From: Bacteroidota bacterium
Lineage (GTDB): Bacteria > Bacteroidota > Bacteroidia > Chitinophagales > Chitinophagaceae
DNA length: 5,821 bases
Direction: 5' to 3'
Assembly: GCA_023427575.1 (NCBI GenBank)
Contig: JAEZAY010000240.1
Span: 1 to 5,821 of the forward strand
Position numbers and translations under genes: made by a program. Under the pieces are notes generated by a model that did not search any database, was not told the origin of the DNA, and worked only from the letters and a program-made list of their open reading frames with translations. Shown one piece after another: positions 1 through 5,821 of the stretch (position 1 is its first letter; every line of letters starts with the position of its first letter).

Positions 1-195
1 ATCATGGACCTGCCACCCTCTACCTTTGATAATCTGCGCGGTGAAAGCGATTCGGTTGCCGGATTAATTCTGGAAGTTGCCGGTGAAATTCCCAACTTAA
101 ACGATGTAATCGTATTGGGGGATTTCGAGTTTAAGATTTTGGATGTGGAGAAGAACAGGATTAAAAAAGTTAATGTAGCTATAAAAAGACAGTGA
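1..195 (+). CDS. gldE: GldE C-terminal end (CorC/HlyC-type domain), partial
   Basis: Only the last 64 residues are present; the gene enters from the left edge with an open frame and stops at TGA 193-195. The segment reads FDNLRGESDSVAGLILEVAG and then IPNLNDVIVLGDFEFKILDV, the pattern of the CorC/HlyC transporter-associated domain (an RGESDTLAGLLLEL-like helix followed by beta strands). That domain closes the DUF21/CBS membrane proteins to which GldE belongs. On its own this would fit any CorC/TlyC family member. The GldE call rests on the next gene being gldD, because gldE lies directly upstream of gldD in gliding Bacteroidota such as Flavobacterium johnsoniae. There, GldE is an inner-membrane protein linked to GldD function. 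The membrane and CBS parts lie outside the window. Confidence 0.85.
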   Translation: MMDLPPSTFDNLRGESDSVAGLILEVAGEIPNLNDVIVLGDFEFKILDVEKNRIKKVNVAIKRQ

Positions 196-200
196 TATCC

Positions 201-794
201 ATGAACCGCCATATTATTTGGTTTGTACCGGCGCTGCTGATATTGATATTCGCATCCTGTAACAGCGATTATACCATTAAAAGAAGAGCTTATTACCGGA
301 TTGAGCTGCCCGAACATAAATACCAGGAATTTAATCAGCCTGGATTCCCATACTCTTTTGAATATCCGGTGTACAGCAAAGTGGTTCAGGATACCACATT
401 TTTTGAAGACAAACCCGAAAATCCCTATTGGATCAATATTGATTTTCCGGAATTGAACGGAAAGATCTATATCAGTTACAAAAGCGTAAACGCATTAAAT
501 TTCGACAAACTTGTAGACGATGCTTTTAAGATGACTTACAAACATACTTATAAAGCCACGGCTATTGCCGACTCTCTAATGCAGACACCCAATGGAATAA
601 CGGGAATTTTCTTTAAAGTAGGTGGCAATGCCGCAACGGCCCGCCAGTTCTTTGTAACCGATTCGACCAGGCATTTTTTACGCGGCGCTTTATATTTTGA
701 TGCCACCCCCAACGCCGATTCGCTGCAGCTTGTAAACGATTTCCTCGAAACGGATATGCGGCATCTGATCAATACCTTACGCTGGAAAAACTAA
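201..794 (+). CDS. gldD: GldD, gliding motility lipoprotein
   Basis: This encodes a 197-residue lipoprotein of the GldD family, required for gliding and for assembly of the linked secretion machinery in flavobacteria. Residues 1-20 form a lipoprotein signal: a short basic start (MNRH), a hydrophobic stretch at about 5-17, and Cys20 in FASC as the predicted lipid-bearing residue. The mature part carries segments I recognise from the family: YYRIELPEHKYQEF (31-44), FPYSFEYP (49-56), WINIDFPELNGKIYISYK (77-94), YKHTYKATAI (113-122), and QFFVTDSTRHFLRGALYFD (149-167). It ends in TLRWKN. The ATG at 201 is five bases past the gldE stop. An in-frame GTG at 192 overlaps that stop and would add only three residues; I prefer ATG because it gives the usual short n-region. 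The tight spacing indicates co-transcription with gldE. No acidic surface-export signal follows Cys20 (next residues NSD), which fits an inner-membrane or periplasm-facing anchor. Confidence 0.95.
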   Translation: MNRHIIWFVPALLILIFASCNSDYTIKRRAYYRIELPEHKYQEFNQPGFPYSFEYPVYSKVVQDTTFFEDKPENPYWINIDFPELNGKIYISYKSVNALNFDKLVDDAFKMTYKHTYKATAIADSLMQTPNGITGIFFKVGGNAATARQFFVTDSTRHFLRGALYFDATPNADSLQLVNDFLETDMRHLINTLRWKN

Positions 795-885
795 ACCGTT
801 TTTAATTTCTGGCCGGATCCCGAAACCGGCGATCTGGAAAATGCGCCCATTTCAATTGCCAGACCGGCCTTTCACCGGAATGAAG

Positions 886-893
886 TAAATTTG
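886..893 (+). promoter_or_regulatory. Possible promoter -7 box for the DUF3109-lutB unit
   Basis: TAAATTTG is an exact match to the Bacteroidota -7 consensus TAnnTTTG. It lies in the 117-base gap between the gldD stop and the chosen GTG start at 912. The -33 partner is weak: the nearest upstream TTG (856-858) is 27 bases from the -7 box, outside the usual 17-23 range. If used, transcription would begin near 898-902 and leave a leader of only about 10-14 bases. The rest of the gap shows a 5-bp GCCGG/CCGGC inverted repeat (812-816 with 826-830) without a T-run, and nothing else I can name. Confidence 0.4.
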
Positions 894-911
894 CCCTTAA
901 ATTATAATTAC

Positions 912-1517
912 GTGATTGCGATCGAAAATGTGCTGGTGAGTGATAATGTGGCCGAAGCTCAATTTGTTTGCGACCTCGCTAAATGCAAGGGCGGTTGTTG
1001 TGAAGACGGCGATGCGGGTGCTCCACTGGCAGTACACGAACTTGGTCTGATTAATGAAGTGTACGAAGAGGTTAAGCCATATCTTACCAAAGAAGGAATT
1101 CGTTGGATTGAAAAACATGGCCGTTACCTATACGATAGGGAATTTGGATGGGTAACTCCAACCATTGAAGGTAAAATGTGCGTATATGGATTCAGGGATG
1201 AGGCCGGAGTGATAAAATGCGGAATTGAACAGGCCTACCGGGAAGGAAAGATTTCTTTTAAGAAGCCAATCAGTTGTCATCTTTATCCGATCACCATTCA
1301 GGAAGGAAAAAATGGCGATTATGACCGGGTGAATTATGAACCCCGGGAAACGCTGTGCAAACCGGCCTGTGTTTTTGGAAAAAAGCTTAAGGTGCCGGTT
1401 TATGAATTTCTGAAGGAACCGCTGATCCGGAAATACGGAGCCGATTTTTATAATGCGCTGGACGCGGCCGCGAAAAAGTTTTATCCGGTTAGCAAAAACT
1501 CCAAAAGCCAGGTTTAG
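912..1517 (+). CDS. DUF3109 family cysteine-rich protein
   Basis: This encodes a 201-residue protein of unknown function from the DUF3109 family, which resembles the YkgJ-like zinc/iron-chelating group. The N-terminus MIAIENVLVSDNVAEAQFVCD and the following CKGGCCEDGDAGAPL (25-39) are the family hallmark. Nine cysteines are present (20, 25, 29, 30, 90, 103, 122, 149, 153), with conserved-looking surroundings KMCVYG, IKCGIE, ISCHLYPI and LCKPACVFG. Such a set could bind a metal or an iron-sulfur cluster, but that is inference. There is no signal peptide or membrane segment, so it is probably cytoplasmic. I chose GTG 912 because translation from it starts at the usual family N-terminus. A TTG at 891 is in frame but would add an atypical PLNYNY extension and lies inside a candidate promoter box. 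No ATG is available in frame upstream. The lutB-like gene follows after 23 bases, suggesting a shared transcript. Confidence 0.88.
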   Translation: MIAIENVLVSDNVAEAQFVCDLAKCKGGCCEDGDAGAPLAVHELGLINEVYEEVKPYLTKEGIRWIEKHGRYLYDREFGWVTPTIEGKMCVYGFRDEAGVIKCGIEQAYREGKISFKKPISCHLYPITIQEGKNGDYDRVNYEPRETLCKPACVFGKKLKVPVYEFLKEPLIRKYGADFYNALDAAAKKFYPVSKNSKSQV

Positions 1518-1540
1518 TTTTCACGTTTAAATAATGCCGA

Positions 1541-2926
1541 ATGACCGATAAAGCTTCAAGTTTTCTTGCAAAAAGCACCATCAAGGCGGCAGATCTGGAA
1601 CACCGGCGGAAAGTCAATTTTAATATCGGGAAATACAATGCTGCCGTACCCCTGGGAAAGCAGCAATTCTCTGATGTGCTACTGGCCCGCCAAAGGGCAA
1701 AAAATCTGAAATGGCGGTCTATTGAATCGCTGGATCAGCAGCTCGAAAATTTCGAATCAGCCATTCAGGCCAGAGGGGCAAAAGTAATCTGGGCCGAAAC
1801 TGCTGATGAAGCTTTGCAGGAAATCGGGCGGATCTGTGAGGCCAGGAACTGCAAAACAGTGGTCAAAAGCAAGAGCATGGTGACCGAGGAAATTCATCTC
1901 AACGAATTTCTTGCGAAGAAAGGAATCGAAAGTGTAGAAACAGATCTGGGAGAGTATATTCAGCAACTCGACGAAGAGCCACCCTATCATATTGTTACCC
2001 CCGCCATGCATAAGAGCAAGGAAGATGTAGCAAAACTTTTTTACGAAAAACTACAAACCGCGCCCAATCTTTCGCCGGAGGAACTTACCGGGGTTGCCAG
2101 AGAAAAACTGCGCAAAAAATACCGGGAGGCTGAAGTCGGAATTACCGGAGCCAATTTTATCATCTCCGATATAGGAGGCATTGCAGTAACGGAAAATGAA
2201 GGGAATGCACGCCTCAGCAGCGCTTTTCCAAAAACTCATATTGTAATCACCGGAATTGAAAAGGTAATTCCATCCATGACCGACCTGGCGCTTTTCTGGC
2301 CGCTGCTTTCCAGTTATGGCACGGGGCAGAAAGTAACCGTTTACAATACGATTATCACCGGGCCGAAACAAGCCAATGAAGCGGATGGTCCGGAAGAAAT
2401 GTATGTGATTCTACTCGACAACGGCCGCACCAATCTGCTGGAAAATCCAAAAACCCGCGAAGCGCTTTACTGTATTCGCTGCGGCGCCTGCCTGAATGCC
2501 TGTCCGGTATATAAAAATGTTGGCGGCCATTCTTACGAAACCACCTACAGTGGACCGATTGGAGCTGTGATCACTCCGCATTTGCGGAATATGCAGAAAT
2601 GGAAACACCTTAGCTATGCCTCTTCGCTTTGCGGCAACTGTACAGAGGTATGCCCGGTAAGAATCAATCTGCATGAAATCTTATTGCTGAACCGCCATGA
2701 ATCGGTGGCCGGAGGCGGGGCCGGCTGGAAAGAGAAACTGGCCTGGAAAGCCTGGAAGAACGCCAGTCTAAACCGCAATCTGATGAACAAGGGAAATCAG
2801 ACCATCAAAAACTGGGTTATTAATAAAGCGTTTAAGGGATGGACCGCCCATCGCGGCGATCTGGAATTTTCCGCCAAAACATTTAACGAGATCTGGAAAG
2901 AAAAATCCGGTGGCAGCAAGGCCTAA
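1541..2926 (+). CDS. lutB: LutB/LldF family iron-sulfur protein (LUD domain)
   Basis: This encodes a 461-residue cytoplasmic protein, the usual length for LutB, the iron-sulfur subunit of the LutABC L-lactate oxidation system. Residues about 65-300 form the LUD domain, with GANFIISDIGGIAVTENEGN (203-222), HIVITGIEKVIPS (233-245) and DGPEEMYVILLDNGR (282-296). A ferredoxin-like part follows: CIRCGACLNACP with C311, C314, C317 and C321, then SLCGNCTEVCP with C364, C367 and C371. Aligning the second motif on its last cysteine puts Ser361 where a classical 2x[4Fe-4S] site has its first Cys; from memory the family has this too. The C-terminal 70 residues (WKEKLAWKAWK...TFNEIWKE) match the LutB tail. 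ATG 1541 is the first good start after the DUF3109 stop. LutA and LutC partners are absent from the window: a DUF3109 gene lies upstream and a convergent transporter downstream. Lactate as the true substrate is therefore unproven here. Confidence 0.9.
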   Translation: MTDKASSFLAKSTIKAADLEHRRKVNFNIGKYNAAVPLGKQQFSDVLLARQRAKNLKWRSIESLDQQLENFESAIQARGAKVIWAETADEALQEIGRICEARNCKTVVKSKSMVTEEIHLNEFLAKKGIESVETDLGEYIQQLDEEPPYHIVTPAMHKSKEDVAKLFYEKLQTAPNLSPEELTGVAREKLRKKYREAEVGITGANFIISDIGGIAVTENEGNARLSSAFPKTHIVITGIEKVIPSMTDLALFWPLLSSYGTGQKVTVYNTIITGPKQANEADGPEEMYVILLDNGRTNLLENPKTREALYCIRCGACLNACPVYKNVGGHSYETTYSGPIGAVITPHLRNMQKWKHLSYASSLCGNCTEVCPVRINLHEILLLNRHESVAGGGAGWKEKLAWKAWKNASLNRNLMNKGNQTIKNWVINKAFKGWTAHRGDLEFSAKTFNEIWKEKSGGSKA

Positions 2927-2933
2927 GGTTTAA

Positions 2934-3881
2934 TCATTTGTTCTGAACACCGTTTTTCCTCATTAACTGATTTATCATATATACGCCGTACAAGGTTATG
3001 GCCACACCTGCTGCCAGCATCAGGGAAAGCTTTTCATTGAAAAACAAAGCGCCCAGTAAAACCGATACTACCGGATTCACATATGCGTAAACGGAGGTTT
3101 GCGCTGCCGAAAGATGCTGAAGGGCATATAAAAAAGCTACAAAAGTTACAATCGAGCTGAAAATGATCAGATATAGGATGGAAAGCCAAGCCTGAAGGGG
3201 AATCTGTGCAATGGGAATGGACTGGCCGCTTGCGGATGTTACCGATAGCAAAACGATTCCCGAGATGATCATTTGCAAACCCAGGCTGAAATAGGGGTTA
3301 AATGATTTAGCCTGTTTTTTCGTATACAGGGTACCGAAAGCCCAGGCCCAGGTGGCGGCAAAAGAAATCAGAATCCCGAATACAAAAGAAAGGTTCAGAA
3401 AATCATCCAGATGTTCAAAGAAAATAAGACAGATGCCCGCAAATCCAATGAAAAAGCCGGCCATTACCTTCACCGGCAGCGCCGCTTTTTCATTTATCAT
3501 CACAATTACAACTACCCATAAAGGATAGGTAGCAGCAATGATGGACGCAAGTCCGGCTGAAATATATTGAACACCCCAGGTAGACAATGCGTTGGCAAGT
3601 ACAAAATTCAGGAAACTGAGGATAAGAATTGGCCGCCATTCTTTTCCTCTTGGCAGCATTCTTCCTTTTCCGAGGAAATAAATGGCATATAGAATGCCCC
3701 CGGCGAGCTGACGGATTCCGGCCAGTTGCAGGGCCGGCATGTACCGGACGCCCTGTTTCGACGCAATCCAGGTGGTTCCCCAAAAAAAACAAACCAAACC
3801 CAGGGCGAAATAAGCCTTCGATTTTGTATCTGCTTTCCTTAAAGAATTAAAGGCCATGCCTTTTGTCAAACTCCCTCTCAT
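2934..3881 (-). CDS. EamA/DMT superfamily transporter
   Basis: This encodes a 315-residue integral membrane protein of the drug/metabolite transporter superfamily with two EamA repeats (about 23-154 and 167-304), ten predicted helices in all. Typical signatures are CFFWGTTWIASKQGV in helix 1 (31-45), ISAGLASIIAATYPLWVVV ending repeat 1's fourth helix, NEKAAL (130-135), and the matching AYVNPVVSVLLGALFFNEKLS (266-286) in repeat 2. Family members export or import small metabolites such as amino acids or purine-related compounds; the substrate cannot be read from sequence. The start at 3881 is favoured by a GGAGG seven bases upstream; a second in-frame ATG at 3857 would remove eight residues. 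The gene begins 28 bases after the purH stop on the same strand with no promoter motif seen between, so it is probably co-transcribed with purH. A nucleobase or nucleoside role would fit that position, but this is only a guess. Its stop lies 7 bases from the convergent lutB stop. Confidence 0.92.
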   Translation of the reverse strand: MRGSLTKGMAFNSLRKADTKSKAYFALGLVCFFWGTTWIASKQGVRYMPALQLAGIRQLAGGILYAIYFLGKGRMLPRGKEWRPILILSFLNFVLANALSTWGVQYISAGLASIIAATYPLWVVVIVMINEKAALPVKVMAGFFIGFAGICLIFFEHLDDFLNLSFVFGILISFAATWAWAFGTLYTKKQAKSFNPYFSLGLQMIISGIVLLSVTSASGQSIPIAQIPLQAWLSILYLIIFSSIVTFVAFLYALQHLSAAQTSVYAYVNPVVSVLLGALFFNEKLSLMLAAGVAITLYGVYMINQLMRKNGVQNK

Positions 3882-3888
3882 CGTTCAG

Positions 3889-3893
3889 CCTCC
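3889..3893 (-). promoter_or_regulatory. Strong Shine-Dalgarno site for the EamA gene
   Basis: On the minus strand GGAGG sits seven bases before the ATG at 3881. It decides the start over the internal ATG at 3857. A near-perfect Shine-Dalgarno is uncommon in Bacteroidota, where most genes lack one; none of the other starts in this window has a comparable site. The site is also inside a five-codon mini-ORF (ATG at 3895, MEAER) whose TGA overlaps the EamA start as ATGA. Confidence 0.6.
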
Positions 3894-3909
3894 ATTAAAT
3901 CTTTCCCTG

Positions 3910-5421
3910 TTAGTGCTTAAAATGCCTTAATCCGGTAATAATCATCGAAAGGTTGTTCGCTTTGCAGTATTCAATGGAATCGGCATCGCGGATAGAACCT
4001 CCGGGCTGGATAAAGGCAGTGATTCCGGCTTCATGGCCCAGCTTCACACAATCATCGAAGGGAAAAAATGCATCGGAAGCCATAACTGCCCCATTCAGAT
4101 CAAAATTAAACTGGCGCGCTTTTTCAACTGCCTGCCGCAATGAATCAATTCTGCTGGTCTGGCCGCAACCTTTTCCAACAAGCTGTTTGTTCTTCACCAG
4201 CGCAATTGCATTTGATTTCAGATGCTTACAGATAATGTTTGAAAATACCAGGTCTTCTTTTTCCTGATCGCTGATCTTTCTGTCGGTGCTCTCTTTCCAT
4301 TCATTATAATTGCCTTGATCAGTATCCTGGATAAGCGTGCCATTTAAAATGCTTTTGTACATTTTTGTCTGACGAAGCGTATCGGGATGACAATGCAGCA
4401 AAATCCGGTTTTTCTTTTTCGTCAGGATCTGCAGGGCATCGGCATCAAATTGCTGCGCGATCAGCACTTCAAAAAAGATTTCGCTGATGGCTTCAGCAGT
4501 GGCTTTATCAATCACTCCATTACAAACCAGTACCCCGCCAAAAGCTGATTCCGGATCACCGGCAAGGGCTGCCTGCCAGGATTCGGTTATTGTTGAACGT
4601 GATGCGATGCCACAAACATTGGTATGTTTGATTATTGCAAATGTCAGTGAATCAAACTCGCGGATTAGCTGAATGGCGGCATCTATGTCTACCAGGTTAT
4701 TATAAGAAATTTCCTTGCCGTGTAATTGTGTAAAAACTTCCGACAGATCGCCCTGGAAAACGGCATTCTGATGCGGATTTTCGCCATAGCGCAAAGGCGT
4801 AGACTTTCCTTTGCCAATTACTTCGATCGGGTTCTTCGCGTTGAAATAATTGGAGATGCTGATATCATATTGAGCGCAGATCTCAAAAGCCCTGGCCGCG
4901 AAAGCTCTTCTTTGCTCAGAGCTGGTATCGCCATTGGAACCGGTAATCACGGCTTGAAGGTTTGCATATTCTGAAGGAGATGCTACAATCAGTACATCTT
5001 TATAGTTTTTAGCGGCCGCACGGATCAGGGAAACGCCACCGATATCTATTTTTTCGACTATCGACTGCTCATCGTCGGTATTGCGCAGGGTTTCCTCAAA
5101 GGGATAGAGGTCAACGATCACCAGGTCAATTTCAGGAATTCTGTATTCCTGCATTTCATCCAGATCCGATTGCAGATCGCGGCGGCCAAGGATGCCTCCG
5201 AATACGGCAGGATGCAGGGTTTTAACCCGCCCGCCCAATATAGAGGGGTAACTTGTAAGGTCCTCAACAGGAGTAACGGGAATTTTAAGCTGCTCAATAA
5301 ATTTTTGCGTTCCACCGGTAGAATACAGCTTTACGCCCAGTGCATGCAATTGTTTTACAATCGTGTCCAGCCCGTCTTTATAAAAAACTGAAATAAGCGC
5401 GGAACCAATTTTTTTATTCAT
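3910..5421 (-). CDS. purH: PurH, bifunctional AICAR formyltransferase / IMP cyclohydrolase
   Basis: This encodes a 503-residue cytoplasmic enzyme for the last two steps of de novo purine synthesis: formylation of AICAR using 10-formyl-THF, then closure of FAICAR to IMP. The N-terminal MGS-like cyclohydrolase domain (about 1-150) shows STGGT (34-38), GGRVKTLHP (63-71) and IDIGGVSLIRAAAKN (125-139). The transformylase domain (about 150-503) shows LRYGENPHQ (210-218), KHTNVCG (265-271) with the catalytic Lys-His pair at 265-266, SAFGG (292-296), KSNAI (402-406), GKGCGQTSRIDSLR (416-429), MASDAFFPFDD (447-457) and IQPGGSIRD (471-479). It ends in TGLRHFKH, the family C-terminus. Length and motifs are complete, with no sign of damage. 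ATG 5421 gives the standard N-terminus MNKKIGSALISVFYKDGL. Upstream is a well-formed promoter and a structured leader; downstream a transporter follows after 28 bases. Confidence 0.98.
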   Translation of the reverse strand: MNKKIGSALISVFYKDGLDTIVKQLHALGVKLYSTGGTQKFIEQLKIPVTPVEDLTSYPSILGGRVKTLHPAVFGGILGRRDLQSDLDEMQEYRIPEIDLVIVDLYPFEETLRNTDDEQSIVEKIDIGGVSLIRAAAKNYKDVLIVASPSEYANLQAVITGSNGDTSSEQRRAFAARAFEICAQYDISISNYFNAKNPIEVIGKGKSTPLRYGENPHQNAVFQGDLSEVFTQLHGKEISYNNLVDIDAAIQLIREFDSLTFAIIKHTNVCGIASRSTITESWQAALAGDPESAFGGVLVCNGVIDKATAEAISEIFFEVLIAQQFDADALQILTKKKNRILLHCHPDTLRQTKMYKSILNGTLIQDTDQGNYNEWKESTDRKISDQEKEDLVFSNIICKHLKSNAIALVKNKQLVGKGCGQTSRIDSLRQAVEKARQFNFDLNGAVMASDAFFPFDDCVKLGHEAGITAFIQPGGSIRDADSIEYCKANNLSMIITGLRHFKH

Positions 5422-5430
5422 ATCAGGATT

Positions 5431-5440
5431 GCTTTAAAGC
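5431..5440. repeat. 10-bp perfect palindrome in the purH leader
   Basis: GCTTTAAAGC is its own reverse complement and ends nine bases before the purH ATG at 5421. It could be a protein-binding half of a composite operator or a small hairpin near the ribosome-binding region. A 10-base palindrome also occurs by chance fairly often, so on its own the evidence is weak. Confidence 0.4.
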
Positions 5441-5445
5441 GATGG

Positions 5446-5470
5446 GCAGAAATTGTTATACAATCTCTGC
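5446..5470 (-). promoter_or_regulatory. 25-bp inverted repeat in the purH leader (hairpin or operator)
   Basis: Read on the minus strand, the arms are GCAGAGATTGT and ACAATTTCTGC around a three-base ATA centre. Ten of eleven pairs are Watson-Crick and the eleventh is G-T, which would pair as G-U in RNA. It lies between the purH promoter and the start codon, about 25 bases upstream of the ATG. No U-run follows on either strand, so it does not look like an intrinsic terminator. It may be an operator for a dimeric repressor or a stable leader hairpin. It does not match the E. coli PurR site or the Bacillus PurBox as I know them. Confidence 0.65.
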
Positions 5471-5505
5471 AGTTAAAAATGATGGCGGCAATGGTCGGGA
5501 AGGGG

Positions 5506-5536
5506 CAAAACTAATTTAATTCAGACTGATTACAAA
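5506..5536 (-). promoter_or_regulatory. purH promoter, Bacteroidota type (-33 and -7 boxes)
   Basis: On the minus strand TTTG (5536-5533) is followed by exactly 19 bases and then TAGTTTTG (5513-5506). This is a full match to the Bacteroidota sigma-ABfr promoter pattern, TTTG near -33 and TAnnTTTG near -7, at a typical spacing. The -33 box lies inside the last codons of the comEC-like gene and the -7 box begins just after its stop codon at 5516. Transcription would start at about 5500-5503, giving purH a leader of about 80 bases. Confidence 0.75.
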
Positions 5537-5821
5537 AGCTCCTTTTTCGGCAATATCATAATAGACGATGCCCCTGGCATCACAGTCTTTTTTAAGCATC
5601 CGAACATACGAGTAAGAATTGGAACGATCGATAATGATAAGGCAGGCCGGATTCGATTGATGTATTACGTTCAGGTCAATTCGCGCATTTCCGGATACGA
5701 TCAAATAATCGGCTGCAAAGTTTATATTATGAAAACCCGAATTATCTGAATTTAGAACCATAAAGGTTTTTTCGCCGAAGCGGATGCGGAAGCTATTTTC
5801 CGGCAGTAAAATCTCCTTCTT
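5516..5821 (-). CDS. ComEC/Rec2-like protein, C-terminal end, partial
   Basis: The final 101 residues of a protein that continues past the right edge; the frame stays open to 5821 and no start can be assigned. Internal ATG 5761 is not the start, because coding sequence runs through it (NSFRIRFGEKTFMVLNSDNSG). The segment ADYLIVSGNARIDLNVI (37-53 of the fragment), the LIIIDRSNSYSY stretch (61-72) and the ending YYDIAEKGAFVISLN resemble the C-terminus of Bacteroidota ComEC/Rec2 proteins, which usually read DYLI-x-GN, then VxDxSNS, then a final EKGAF. ComEC forms the inner-membrane channel for single-stranded DNA uptake. The membrane (Competence) domain, which would prove the call, is outside the window. 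The stop precedes purH by 94 bases on the same strand, with no terminator seen between. Confidence 0.72.
   Translation of the reverse strand, partial: KKEILLPENSFRIRFGEKTFMVLNSDNSGFHNINFAADYLIVSGNARIDLNVIHQSNPACLIIIDRSNSYSYVRMLKKDCDARGIVYYDIAEKGAFVISLN

Noticed and set aside
361..371. Possible defect or unusual residue in LutB cluster motif 2 (Ser361 in place of a first Cys; nucleotides 2621-2623)
   Set aside because: As far as I recall, LutB proteins normally have the SLCGxCxxVCP form, so this looks like a family trait and not damage. The positions given for this entry are residue numbers in LutB (361-371).
812..830. GCCGG/CCGGC inverted repeat as a terminator after gldD
   Set aside because: The stem is only 5 bp with a 9-base loop, and no T-run follows in either direction.
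903..908. TATAAT, a sigma-70 type -10 box
   Set aside because: It ends three bases before the GTG start and would place the transcript start inside the coding region; the area is simply A/T-rich and the Bacteroidota -7 box just upstream is a better candidate.
3629..3850. Plus-strand open frame of 73 codons opposite the transporter gene
   Set aside because: It lies wholly antisense to a well-supported membrane protein gene and its translation resembles no family I know. The same holds for the other antisense open frames over gldD, DUF3109, lutB and purH.
5446..5470. Rho-independent terminator of the comEC-like gene
   Set aside because: The stem is A/T-rich in its upper half and no run of U follows it on either strand.
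5422..5515. ZTP (pfl) riboswitch upstream of purH
   Set aside because: Some purH genes carry this riboswitch, but I could not find its conserved core sequence in the leader; only the simple inverted repeats are evident.

Overview
The window looks like an ordinary core-genome stretch from a member of the Bacteroidota. Three things point there: a gldE-gldD gliding-motility pair, two copies of the Bacteroidota -7 promoter motif TAnnTTTG just ahead of genes, and a ComEC-type C-terminus of the kind seen in this phylum. The sequence does not resolve the class. I saw no mobile element, CRISPR array, RNA gene or phage-like gene.

Layout. Positions 1-2926 read on the plus strand: the 3' end of gldE, the lipoprotein gene gldD, a cysteine-rich DUF3109-family gene, and a LutB/LldF-family iron-sulfur protein gene. 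Positions 2934-5821 read on the minus strand: from the right edge, the 3' end of a comEC-like gene, then purH (bifunctional purine synthesis enzyme), then an EamA/DMT-type membrane transporter. The two blocks converge at 2926/2934 with only 7 bases between stop codons.

How the genes group. gldE-gldD is a known functional pair (gliding motility and protein secretion) and is almost certainly co-transcribed. The DUF3109 and lutB genes are 23 bases apart and form a second short unit, possibly with its own promoter at about 886-893. purH has the best-supported promoter in the window, with both phylum-specific boxes at the preferred spacing. Its leader of roughly 80 bases holds a 25-base inverted repeat and a 10-base perfect palindrome. 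The transporter follows purH by 28 bases and probably shares its transcript.

I found no clear new biological system. The observations most worth following are the structured purH leader and the pairing of a cysteine-rich DUF3109 protein with a LutB that has no LutA or LutC beside it.
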